Positions 23,945 to 34,940 of a stretch of 64,000 bases of DNA are shown here, in pieces (position 1 is the stretch's first letter; each line of letters opens with the position of its first letter). The position numbers and the translations under genes are program-made. The notes beneath the pieces were generated by a model. That model saw only the letters and a list, made by a program, of their open reading frames with translations, had not been told where the DNA came from and did not search any database. The stretch lies in NCBI GenBank assembly GCA_025617375.2, contig JAMYGW020000003.1:2232001-2296000 (forward strand). Reading direction: 5' to 3'. The DNA is from Acarospora socialis. Lineage: Eukaryota > Ascomycota > Lecanoromycetes > Acarosporales > Acarosporaceae.

Positions 23945-26915
23945 CATAGTATGCTTTTACTGCAGCAAAGTAATAAGTTTATTTTGAAAATCTAAAGAAA
24001 TTGTAGACACTAGCAAGCAGACTGAGTCTATCAATATTTAATCTTTTCATTTTCAGTTCATTGAAATTAACATTAACAACTTCTGCTTTCTCAATTTTCT
24101 AAACAGCTGAAAAATACACAAAGTGTTAGAATGATATATTAAAAAAAAGAGCTCACTGAACTTACAGAAAAAAATACTGATCTATGATATTCATCAAGCT
24201 TAATACATCTCTTATCACTTTCTATAACACAATCTTGATTCTCTTTATCAGCTTGATCAACATCATTCTTTTTATCATTGTCATCACAATTTTCATCATC
24301 ATCTTCATCAAACAGATACAAAAACAGATTATCTGAATACTCAATCTTCTTCTTTTTCTTCTTTTCTAAATTCATAATTCAGTTATCATTTTTCTCACTG
24401 TTTAAAGCTTCATTGTTCACTTCATTATTTGATAAATAAATCTAAATATTCTCTGCAGTTTTAAGATCACAATCAGAGTTTTATTTAATCAAATTCTTAG
24501 TGATAACTGAAGCTGAAATAGTATAGCTGAGCAAGACAGTAAGTGTTTATACTTGTTAAAATGCTTTATTAAAATACTTACTCAACATTCATGTTCTTAA
24601 TATTTTCTGAATTCATGATCTGCTGCTGAAATTGTCTTATATGAGTTTGAAAATTAAAGTTGTTCACAATCTCAAGACTTTGTCAACTCACTAAATACTC
24701 AATTCTTTCTCACTGATGAATAATCAAATCAAGATTTTAATTTGTCAGATTATCAAGCTGTAAATGAATCTATAACATATATTAATTTTAACACATTGTT
24801 TTAATGCATTATTCTATTATAATGTTCTGGTACTTACATCTGAAGATAAGATTTTCTTTTTTGACTTAATGTTTTTGTTTGTTGTGACAATCTCAAAGTT
24901 TTTCTTCTTATTCTTCAGATCTTTGAGCTCTGCTTTGAGTTAAATTTCATGTTTAATAAACTGAATTTCTTTCTCAAGTCATGCAGCTAACTTCATCAGT
25001 GCATGTTGTGTATAAAATAGTGAAATCATATTACTTTGTTCTGCTCAATATTGTTGCTTTTTAAGATTTTTAATAACATCAGTCTTTATCTGCATTCTGA
25101 TATTCTCATCAACATCAATATATTCTTTGTTTTTTTTGAGCTTCTTAAGAGCATAAAACTTTATGTTTTGATTGTATTTAAGAGTTTAATCACAACATTT
25201 GAACATAGAAAACAAATTTGTGCATTAAATGTGATCTGATTCTGTACTGCAGTGTTTTGAATAATTATTCTCTGATTTATGAGATGTGTTGAAGTCAGAT
25301 TTTATTGTTTAATCTAATTTTTTGAATGTATTAATTTTATGTTTTTCTTCTTTTCTCTGTTTTCAAATTCAGTTTGTAATGCTGTCATTCTCATTATTTT
25401 CTTCTTGAAAGTGAAGAGTCAACTTAAAGTTTGTTAGAAAAACACATTAGAAATACTGATTCAGTCTTATTAATTTGATGTTTTTTCTCTGTCAACATTT
25501 TATGAATTGTTACATGATATTTGATGAATTTAGAATGTTTATGAGACATAAGATAATAGAGTATAGTGTTTAAGAACTTGTGAAAGATTAAGTAATGTTT
25601 AAGTTACAATGAGAGACAGATTGTCTGTTGACTGAAATGCTGATATGTTTTGCTGTTTAAAATGCAGTAATATGCATTTCTCAGTCTTCTTCATTATGCA
25701 GTACAAATTAAGAAGATGACTTCTCATTCTTTTTAATTTACTTAAACACAATGACTAGACAAAAGAGATGCACAAAGTCAGATAATAAGTACAATCACTT
25801 TGATATTTTAATACTCAGTTTTAATGTGTTTACACACAGAAACTACTCTATAAAAAATATGTTGTTATCAAAAGTCTGCAGATCTGTTAATTTCAAGCTG
25901 ATTTTTTATTCAACTGATCAAAGCAATCTATATAAATGACAGTCAGATATGTCTTGATCATGTTTACTGACAAAAAAGTGTTATATAAGTTCTACAGAAG
26001 ACTGTTGAGATTTTTTTGATGATTTATCTTGAAGATGAAACTTCATTATTAAATTTTCTTGATAATCAGTCTTCTGATTCAATTGATAGACATAAATTTC
26101 TGTATTATATATGTTAAGTGAGTTATCATTCAAACAAAGAATATGACTTTTATACAGAAATTTTATGATTGTCTGATATCTTTTAAATTGATGCAAGATG
26201 TAAAATAATAAAATAGTTTAAGCTAGTAGTAAAGTTATCAACTTATCATGTTATCATGTTTGATTGTTAGAAATAATCATTAGAAATGTACTCTATGTAG
26301 CATATAAAATATCATATATTGAACATGATGCTCTATGAGATTTCATAAGTCATATATGATGAATGTACACAAAGTATATATCACATGATTGACTCAGATT
26401 GACTCACAGATTAGATTAAAGCAATCAGACTGACTTTAATCTGATTTGTGAATCAAGATTTCTGATCTGATCTGTGAGTTGAGTCAGAGTTGAGTCAAGT
26501 TGAGTCAAAATCAGTCTGACTTGACAGTCACTTTAATCTATACTGACTAGTGAATGAGTATTTAGATCATCTAGAATGTTTAAATTAACTAAATTTAAAA
26601 AAGAATGTTGAAATTAGAAGACTCTTTAGAAGTTTAACTCTATTCAGTTTAGTGTTGAAATTCTCTGTGTCATGTGATATTGCTTAGTCATCATGCACAA
26701 AAGTTATTCTTTGTGTATTCTAGTCTTCTAGATAATTAAGACATCTAATATCAAGCAATAAAAATGTTTCAATTTTAACAAAAAGTGATTTAGTAAATTC
26801 ATCAATAATTATATTACTGATGAAGATATAATCAAGATGATTCTGCAATTCAATCTTCTGTATGTAATAATGATGTATATTAATATATTTTGTACAGATA
26901 TAAAATTTAAGATTC
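23945..26915. other. AT-rich decayed repeat, no intact gene
   Basis: This is the sequence into which copy C was inserted, with the same near-absence of CpG as the retroelements. I see no intact gene. Two short readings suggest decayed coding sequence: a charged minus-strand reading at 24139-24375 rich in Asp and Lys, and a Leu/Lys/Glu-rich minus-strand reading around 24860-24990 that resembles the basic coiled tail of pogo/Fot1-type transposases. The second resemblance is weak. The AT-rich state ends sharply near 26915-26930, where CpG reappears. Confidence 0.5.
26390..26510. repeat. TGASTCA cluster with imperfect palindrome
   Basis: Five copies of the heptamer TGACTCA/TGAGTCA lie at 26390, 26400, 26480, 26491 and 26501. 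Between them, about 26402-26455 forms an imperfect inverted repeat (arms of about 21 bases, about 17 matching, loop of about 12). The heptamer equals the AP-1/Gcn4 half-palindrome binding site. In this repeat-derived block it may simply be a mutated minisatellite or a transposon end. Confidence 0.5.
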
Positions 26916-26920
26916 TTGGA

Positions 26921-27605
26921 GATATCGTTGTGCGGAGGCTACGAATCTTAGGTGGAAATAGCACCTTGGCGTGCTTGCAACTGTACCAGATATTTCAATT
27001 ACCTTGAACGTCCGGGTGGCGAATTTGGGGTTCGCTGCTTTGGCCCAGTCCCGTCATGGAGCTAGAGCTTGTGCCAAGACCATCACAGCGAAATACCATG
27101 CCTCGTCGAACCACCGCCCACCAGCACGACAGCAACACAGACCATTAAGTGCCGTTGATGAAGTTAGCCTTGATCACCTTGTCAGCCGCCCCGCAGTTCC
27201 AGCAACTTCTGGCTACATCATTGTCACCAGCAATGATGCAAACGACTCCGCAAGCAGTGAAGCAGCAAACATAAGATCCAAATTAACCCCTGGCCTCCTC
27301 GAGCCTCACCACTTCAACAGCTCATTCAGACGCGCAAACCTAAGTAGTGATAAGACATCGCTAAACTCCCCCTCGCCCATCGTGCGTCAATCTATGCCCA
27401 CGAAACTGAGTCGGTCTGGATTCGTTGAGGGCTGCAGGAGACACAAGATTGCGGGAGCCGTGTAGAGATGGTAAGTGAATCAGAATTTGCGTATGTGACG
27501 ACGATGATTTTGGCTAGCAGATGTAAAAAGTCGCCGGAGATGGTCTTCGTGGCGCCGGTCAGACAGGCAATACCAACGTGCATGTGTTGAGTCACGAACC
27601 CGCCC
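26921..27605. other. Gene-poor stretch at the AT/GC boundary
   Basis: Normal base composition returns here. A plus-strand reading runs 26971-27465 without resembling any family I know. On the minus strand a short cysteine-bearing reading ends with a stop near 27146-27148 and contains ARSCWNCGAADKVIKANF; it could be the last exon of a small secreted protein. I could not connect it to a convincing upstream exon. I treat this stretch as unassigned, lying downstream of the SGNH hydrolase. Confidence 0.3.
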
Positions 27606-30028
27606 TCAACAGTTGAAGTAACAGTCCATATTACGGTTCTGTCCCATCATTAGCTATTCATCATAGTTCGATTATAGGGCAGAAGTAGAAACTTACGGCG
27701 GGCGACCAGTCGGAATCCCTGTTACCTGTCTGACAACGAGGGGTACCTTGATCCGTCGTTGTCCTCCAGCTTTGCGAGCCAATCGCGAACTGGACGTAAT
27801 CTCTGGGGTTGCCCTGAGCTTCCGGGGTGATGACGAGGGCTTCGGGCAGCTTGCTGTCGAATGAGAGCGAACTCTTGTCGCCTGCACCGACCGGAGCGCC
27901 ATGCTCGCCGTCAGCTGCGAAACCGATCTTGCCAATAACCGCTCCGGCGCCATCCTTCATTGTTGCTCGCTCGATCTCGTAATACCAAGTCCGCATCGTG
28001 CCTGGCCCGTCGACACCAGACCACTGCTCATCTTCTTGAAGGTGGAAGGAGCAGATGCCTGGAGTGTAACCTTGGTCCACTGTGGGAATGATGTTATACT
28101 TGACTTGGTCCACTTGGTAGGACCCGCCATGCTTCCAGTTCAGTGGGTTGTTCTTATCATTTCCATCACAATCTACGAGTCACATCAGCATGTCAGTTCA
28201 AGACTATCAGGTCAGATTTGGCACTCACCGTCCATGATGCTTGTCATATAATGCTTGCAGTTGGCCTCCATATTACTCCTGATATCCAAGCCTGACGGCC
28301 AGTCCATTGAGAGTATGACCTCGTAGCGCGAACCTGAGTTATATTTGCGGGCCGTGGATGCGGTATTCTTGTCCTGCACGCCTTTTTTGGCGGCATCAGC
28401 ACAAAAATTGCCAATCTTATCATTCAGGTCATCTCGACTAATGAATTTGTTAACACCTGTGCCCGTACATTTTCGGCCCTGAACTGGTGCTGGTCCTGGT
28501 GCGGTAGCTGGTGAGCTCGCACCTTTTGCACCGAAGCGAAGCACATTATCAATGACAGCATCTGCCATGGGTGCGTATCCTGAGCCCTTGGGATGCATCA
28601 TACGGAGCCAAGTGATAGGTAGTATTGAGTACTTGAGGTCGACTTGGCCGAGCTTTGTTAGGGCAACAGTCATGCTTTCCACACTGTTGTAAGCAGGATT
28701 GAGCTTGGCAAGATCACCATTGACGGCTTTGATTTGATCTTCCGTTGTTTTACCATCTTTTGGTGGAATCAAGGCAGAGTTGGCCTGGTCAAAAAAATCA
28801 CCAGCACCCAAGCCTGTAACCGAAGCGGGATTCTGGTACGGGCTGTTGTAGTGTATGAACCATGTCCTTGAGTCAACCGGATTCTTGTGGTAGCCGGGGT
28901 CCTTCTCGACCTCGCAGAACCGGTGCCCATCGAATTTTTGCTGGAATCCGTCAACGTAGAATACACCACCCTCTCGGCTGCTGAAAGTCTCCGCTGTTGC
29001 CTTGAGTATGTTGTTGAGTCTTTATCGGTTAGTCAACGTAATCATGTATTCATAGAAATCTACTCACTTGTCCACAAGGGAGTTCATGTCTTTCCGAAGT
29101 GCAACAGTTAGGTATGCAGCATCCTTGTAAAACGGTGCCCAGCTGATGCTGTTGCACTGTTCGTTCTCCTCGTTCCAGAACTGAATATAACCGGTTATAT
29201 ACCTTAAGAAACACTTGAGATTAGCGACCGCCGGACAAGCTCCTATAGCCCGTGGGTGTGTTTGGCTTCCCAAACCCAGGTATCGCAACTTCACCTACAG
29301 CTGGAATGAACTATTGGCCGTCCTGGCTCTCGCCATGATCCTGGCAACGGTACTGAGAAGCTTAAACTCAAAGACCTTCCCGGGATCATCGAGGGCCTTA
29401 TGGGCATCTTTTAAGACAGCAGTGCAATCCTACACATCTTGTCAGTGTATAGATGGCTAGCCCCAAGTCAGAGACATACTTTGTAGCCCACCCAGTGGTA
29501 CAGGCAAGCATTGACGATCTTAGATAAGTCAGATATAATACACACCATAATTTACCGGACACTTACGTCTCCAAATCCGAGGTCATTGCCCGAAATGCTC
29601 AAGGTTCCAATCTGGGGCTTCCCAATCTTGGGGTGCGTTGCACTCAGGTCCGGGTCGCCGTATTCGATCTGTTTCTCCACTACATCATCCATCTTGCCGC
29701 CAGAGCAGGCGCCGAAGACAAACGTGCGGGAAGCAGAGTGACCTGGAAATCGGGGGTTCTCGTTCATCTGGTTGGGATACGACATCTTGAAACGACTACA
29801 CCAATACTCGAGCTCGTCAGCAGGAATGTCGGCACTGATCCCTGCGGAGAAGGAGTCTCCAATTGCTAGCCAATCGGTGATGTCTCGGTTCAATGCTGAA
29901 GCAACATATTTGGGTATGTTCGCGGCGGCGATGATTTGGTCGGCTTTGGGATCATCCGCACGAGAATCGAGAGGGAAAGCGATACAGCTGCTGATGAGCA
30001 AGCCAAGAAAGAAGTGCTTGGCTGTCAT
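27606..30028 (-). CDS. Secreted SGNH/GDSL-type hydrolase, seven exons, 688 aa
   Basis: Predicted secreted esterase or lipase of the SGNH superfamily; substrate unknown. Exons: 30028-29567, 29518-29480, 29429-29299, 29202-29068, 29019-28229, 28172-27697, 27638-27606; the sum is 2067 nt and closes in frame. The start ATG is followed by a signal peptide (residues about 1-20, MTAKHFFLGLLISSCIAF). Block I is seen as WLAIGDSFSAG with the nucleophile serine, block III as SGNDLGFGD, and the block V histidine probably in MMHPKGSGY near residue 395. A YVDGFQQKFDGHRFCE segment typical of fungal members lies before it. About 290 residues follow block V, with a proline/alanine linker and a cysteine-containing domain (CDGNDKNNPLNWKHGG). 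The last exon is tiny and ends in DCYFNC; it is the least certain part. Neighbours give no pathway hint. Confidence 0.85.
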
Positions 30029-30127
30029 TGTGGCCGCGGGAACTTGATCTGGCGAGTCTGTAGAATATCGACTTGGGACGAACAGAAACGGGTGTGGATC
30101 GGTGAAGATGGAAGGGGGAATCAGCGC

Positions 30128-30136
30128 CCTTATATA
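30128..30136 (-). promoter_or_regulatory. TATA-like box upstream of the SGNH hydrolase
   Basis: Read on the minus strand the sequence is TATATAAGG, about 105 bases before the start codon at 30028. Spacing and sequence suit a fungal core promoter; there is no direct evidence of use. Confidence 0.5.
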
Positions 30137-31010
30137 CCCAGAAAGTTGCTGCACGAGAATTTTTATGGACAGCATGGTTCTGAGATGTTGAAGAGGCGTG
30201 ACCACGAGGCTTTGTGGAAGAGCCATCCTGAAACTGAGCGCGGGAGCGGATAGGACTGCACAGATGAAAACGGCCCCACATCGATCTGCTGTAGAACGGA
30301 CATGAGCTGATTGAGTTTCACTTGACGCCTGAGGCCCAGCTACATGTCCTTTATCTTCAGCTTTCTGCGTCGGACGACATTCAAGTGGTATGTGATTGGA
30401 CAAGCAAAGTCGTCGTGTTGATATTCTCAGCAGGCAGCCAGTTGAAAGGCATCTTGCCCGAGTTGCAAGAAGTACCTCGTATTTTCTGTGGTCAGTATCT
30501 TGCTAGCCAAGGCGATACTCCGCTGTGTTATTTGCTCGTATTGATAATGACATTCATTGAAGTAGCGGTTCTTGCTGTTTCGGAAGATCTACATCTTAAC
30601 CAAGGAAGATTGGAATTGCTCTTGACTCGAAAGAAAAAACGGAACATGGCTGTAGAAGGCTCGCTAGATCAAAAATGCTCCTAGATAAATGTAGATAACG
30701 TTAGACAAGGCTATAAGTTTGCAAAGTGCACCTACAGTAAAGAAGGGTGCCTTCGGGGGTGGCAGGCAGGGTACGAGATGTGTGACAAGGCTGGCAACAT
30801 TACTATCTTGTGTATTATCAGATCTTTGAAGAATCGAGTGACAGGCTCATCATCTTGAAGTCTGAGTGATATGGCTGGTCAGTGATCATCATGAGCAGGC
30901 ACTGGAACGTTATCTTAAGGTTGGGGCTGAAAGCTATATCGAGGCCGTCAGTTAGGCGCAGAGCGTTTCATACTGTATATCTCTATCGGGTAAGTGGCGA
31001 AGTGTCGATA
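30137..31010. other. Intergenic, no convincing gene
   Basis: Upstream region of the SGNH hydrolase up to the transposon end. A plus-strand reading at 30322-30684 begins with TTG, has no recognised domain and no ATG near its start, so I do not call it. Confidence 0.5.
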
Positions 31011-31012
31011 TA

Positions 31013-31111
31013 CAGTGCGGGAAAAAACTCTGGTCCATCCACACCATAGACAAAAAACACACCACTTTTTCTAGTAAATCCTGCCACATCAGTATCCACT
31101 CACCCTATCAT
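31013..31111 (+). repeat. Left terminal inverted repeat (about 99 bp)
   Basis: Starts CAGTGCGGGAAAAAACTC just after a TA at 31011-31012 and ends near CCTATCAT. Its base composition is normal, unlike the core of the element. Confidence 0.88.
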
Positions 31112-33975
31112 GCACCCACAAGACCAATTGACACCCACTGAGCCCTATAACAACAGTTTCAATGTTAAAGAGTAAAAAGAAGAATTTTAAGACAAAAGTC
31201 TCATCAAAATTGACTCTGAAAGACCTCAGACATTCTTTTTTGTCTTTATTATTTAAGAATGTTGAGAACATCAATATTGATGAATTCAAGAACATCAACA
31301 CTGTCAATTTAACAAGAAAGATTTCAGCTAAAATCTCAATTATGTTTCTTGTTCACTGAACTGTTTTTCTGAATAAGATAAAGCAGTATTTTAATGTTAA
31401 GATGATTAATTTCACTGATTTTGACTATTCAATGTTTCTGACAAACAAGCAGATCAGATTGAAGAAAAAAACTTAATTAAAGAAATATTAAGTGCAATAA
31501 CAGCAGATCAAAGCAGAACTGTTATTCAGTGAAATTAAAAAACAAAATATCATGATCTTAAATCTGAAGAATGTCAAGAGATGAATCAATTTGAAGACTA
31601 TATTTCTGATCTGACATGAAAGCAAGAAAAAGAGTATTCAGATGTCTATAAACATCAAATTTGCATGAAGAACAGTCTCAAAGTCTGTTTAAGACTTCTT
31701 CACAGATAATAATGAGTTAGTATTCTCAGAAGAAGAAGAAGTTCTCTTTTAAAAGAAAAAAATAAGTCAATTGCTTTCTGTAGAACTATTATATTAATTT
31801 TATTTAGAGAATAGTTACAGACAAACATTGAACAGTCATGAAAAAATAAAAGAAGCTGAAATTAAAACTGAACAATCATGTGAGATATCTGATACATTGA
31901 TGACAATGTGAAAATGTGAAGTGCAAGAATAAAAATAAAAAATGCTTAATGTTAAAAGAAAAGCATCATGTTCTGAATTCTAATCATTTCACTGTTTGAA
32001 ATAAAGTCATTAACAATGATGCAGTCATCACTGAAAGCTCTTTTCTTTGAGTACTTTATATGCTTAATTGACTCTTTTCTTCAATCTCTGAGTCTGCTTC
32101 ACAGTCTGCTTCATTCTTTACATCATTTTCATTTTCTGCATTCATTCATGTTCATATGAAACAGACATCATCAATGTCATCAATGTCATCAATGTTCATG
32201 CAAAGTTTCTGACAATATTCATTGCTGTACATGTCTTCTTCATTTTATTTGTCTTCATCATCATATCTATCACTTTATCAGCATTCATATGCTGTTCTGT
32301 CTTCTTCATCTTTTTCACAATATTTTTAGCATTATTCAATGCATTCTTCTTGTTCATTCTCATCTCAGCTATCTCTGAATTCTTCTTTAAAATCTGCTCT
32401 GCAGTTCTCACAGTAATCTGTTTTATGTGAGAAAAAAAACAGTTTTGTCAGCAGTGATGACACAGAACTCATGAAGTTTCTATATTAGTATATAGAATAA
32501 TTTAAGAAGTGAGTTTCAGAGTACTCAATGTTGTTGAAAAATGCATACAAACAGCTGCAGAATCAGCTGTATAATGTGAAACAGATAAAAAAGACAGAGA
32601 TTCAAGACTGAAGAGAGTTGAACATCTCTTTAAATCTAAAAAAACAGCTAAAGAGAAGAGTTAAAGAGTGAGATAAAGAGAGAAGAACTACAAATGATAT
32701 AAAGATTATGAATGAAAGAACTGATGCTGTTAACTCATTAATACAGTTAACAACAGCTGCAGAGTTTCTAAACTTTTAAATAGTATTAATTTTATATATT
32801 TCTATCTTTTAAATCTATCTACAACTCATAGTTATAGTTGTAGTCATTATCAGTGATTATTAACTCTGTCTCTATATATACACTTTGAAAATGTGTTTCT
32901 GAATGTTTGTTCTTGTTGTATTTTTTCACTGTCAGCTGTATAAATTCTTCAAAGTCATTCTTATACTTCTCTACAAGATCTTCATGTTGTTGCATTTACT
33001 GTTTGAGAGTAATGAATAATTATTTGATGAAATTGTAGTCAGATGAGTAAAAAGAAAGAAAAACAAACTTTACACTGATCTCAGTGTATATGTCAGTTAG
33101 TTTTTAATAATATGTTAATAAATAAACACAGAGAAATCAGAAGACATATCTCAGAACAATGTATAGATGCATTATTTATAATAAAAACAGATTTTAATTC
33201 TGAAAAAGAACTGCACTGAGATAGAATCTCATTTTGTATAAAGAAGTTAAACAAGATCTCTGTTATAGAGTTCTGTCTAATTTTTCATGCAATATATTCT
33301 TTGATAGTGTACATTGACAGTACATTTCATTGTTCACTTTGTTTCAATGAGATTGATGTTAAGACTTTCATCTCTCAATAAGCTCAGTCAAACTTTCAAT
33401 TCTTATTCTGTTCATTTGCAGCTGACTTATTAACAAAGACAAACTGATCTGCAGTTTAATTGATTAGCTGTACAAGTCATTTCACACATAATTCATCATT
33501 TTGTTGAACAGCTTTTCATTGTAGTTATTAGAATCACAAGTATTAGTCATTGAATCATTAAATAGAAGTTCTTATCATCTTTCAAGTATGTTCTATTCTC
33601 TTAAGAACATTAGACAACATTTTAGAATTGACATTGATTTCAAATTTATTTTAAAGAAATCATCTCATCTCATCACAATATATTCAGAGTCTTTTCTCAA
33701 GATATTTCACTAAAATCTTTTTCATTGCTGATGTCAGAACTCTAAAACAATCAGTTTTTCTAAGTCTGAAGATCTTAGAAGATTTTCATATTTGCTGATT
33801 TCTTCACATTCTTCAAATTTGTTGAGTAGACATCTCTGTGTTCTCATGAATTGATGAGATTGACATTTCACAGAATAATTGATTTGTCAACAAGATCTCT
33901 AGTGTACTCAGACAATGAATGAGGCATTGCTGATGTTTAGGATGCAGTCATGATGATTGTGGAACTGTTTTTGGG

Positions 33976-34074
33976 ATGATAGAGTGAGTGAATACTGGTG
34001 TGGCAGGATTTACTAGAAAAAGTGGTGTGTTTTTTGCCTACGGTGTGGATGGACCAGAGTTTTTTCCCGCACTG
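33976..34074 (-). repeat. Right terminal inverted repeat (about 99 bp)
   Basis: Reverse complement of 31013-31111 with about six transition differences. It is followed by TA at 34075-34076 and lies about 210 bp upstream of the ML-domain gene start. Confidence 0.88.
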
Positions 34075-34282
34075 TACTGTAAGTTACTTGTAACTTCCAT
34101 GTTGTGTCCCCGCTCTCTTCTGTGCTTTCCGCTTCTCGTTCTATTCTCGTTGAAGGTAATTATTTTGAGCATTTGGGCTCCCATTACCGAATTTATTTGG
34201 ACCCATAACCATCATTGTTATCCTTCTTTCTCTTCATCTTCTTCTTCGTCTTCCTCTTCGCTTCGAACAAGCATCTCACACG

Positions 34283-34940
34283 ATGCATCCGATTACTATC
34301 TTCCTCTGCATCGTGCCGACTTTCTCCTCTCAAGCAGTTTCAGCAGCAAGGCCATCATCCGGAGTATTGACCAAGCAAGTGGCGGAAATGCATCCGGCAT
34401 CGATTGACAATCCCCTCCAGGTCCCAGGGGAATCCCCAGCCTACTACTGCTCTGACCCTTCCGATGACCTTTTCCAAATTCAACGCCTTGACTTCATACC
34501 CACCAACGTACGAATGTATGTCCCACATCAAGGCTTCTCAATGCGACTTTGACTCACAACCATGCCTGCTTAGTGGCTTCTATCTCGACGTCCGCTTCAT
34601 CGGCACCTTCACCTCCCCAACTGGTGACTCGCCATGGCTCAATATCACCGGGAGTATCAACGGGCGGCAAGAACTATCACCTTTATACAACTCACTGCTC
34701 TGTGACATCGACGTATTCCAAGAGATTCCAGTACCTACCGACGATCCGGACCACCCACCACGCTTGCACCGCGCCTGTCCGCCTGGTATTCAGAAAGGCT
34801 ATGCTGTTGTGAAATCGCCGCCAATGCCGTTGTCGCCGCAGGAGGTAGTTGAAGGCCTATATGATCTCAGAGCGGAGGCGACCACGAAGGATGGGAGGAG
34901 GATATTCTGCGTTCAGGGGAGCTTCAATGTTACGACTTAG
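34283..34940 (+). CDS. ML-domain (NPC2-like) secreted lipid-binding protein, 199 aa
   Basis: Likely a phosphatidylglycerol/phosphatidylinositol- or sterol-binding protein of the MD-2-related lipid-recognition (ML) family. Exons 34283-34515 and 34574-34940, with a 58-bp intron (GTATGT donor, TTAG acceptor); total 600 nt in frame. Signal peptide at residues about 1-21 (MHPITIFLCIVPTFSSQAVSA). The fold's cysteines appear in AYYCSDP, SLLCDID, RACPPG and RIFCVQG, and the family-like pattern of Cys-Pro, then a KGY strand, then a Pro-rich turn and a LYDLRAEAT strand is visible. Usual family length is about 150-180 aa, so this is slightly long. The ATG was chosen because it opens a clean signal peptide. 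A TIR transposon ends about 210 bp upstream, and a CT-rich tract typical of fungal promoters lies between. Confidence 0.75.

Larger units (their letters stand above)
31013..34074. mobile_element. TIR DNA transposon with TA target duplication and AT-rich core
   Basis: Terminal inverted repeats of about 99 bp, at 31013-31111 and 33976-34074, both beginning CAGTGCGGGAAAAAACTCTG. TA dinucleotides flank both ends (31011-31012 and 34075-34076), as in Tc1/mariner-pogo elements, whose hallmark is TA duplication. Length 3062 bp. The two ends differ at only about six positions, all transitions in CpG or CpC contexts. The interior, about 31160-33890, is AT-rich, almost without CpG, and holds no readable transposase; the longest plus reading (31162-31359) is unassigned. 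Superfamily is inferred from the TA target only. It could also be a small TIR element that received an older repeat insertion. Confidence 0.8.

Noticed and set aside
26971-27465. 164-codon plus-strand reading at the block boundary
   Set aside because: No recognisable domain and Ser/Ala/Arg-rich as in antisense shadows; left unassigned.
30322-30684. 120-codon plus-strand reading in the SGNH promoter region
   Set aside because: Opens at TTG, lacks family resemblance, and overlaps the expected promoter of the minus-strand gene.
33988-34407. Plus-strand reading crossing the transposon end into the ML gene region
   Set aside because: It begins within the inverted repeat, is Ser-rich from a CT tract, and overlaps the well-supported ML gene in another frame.
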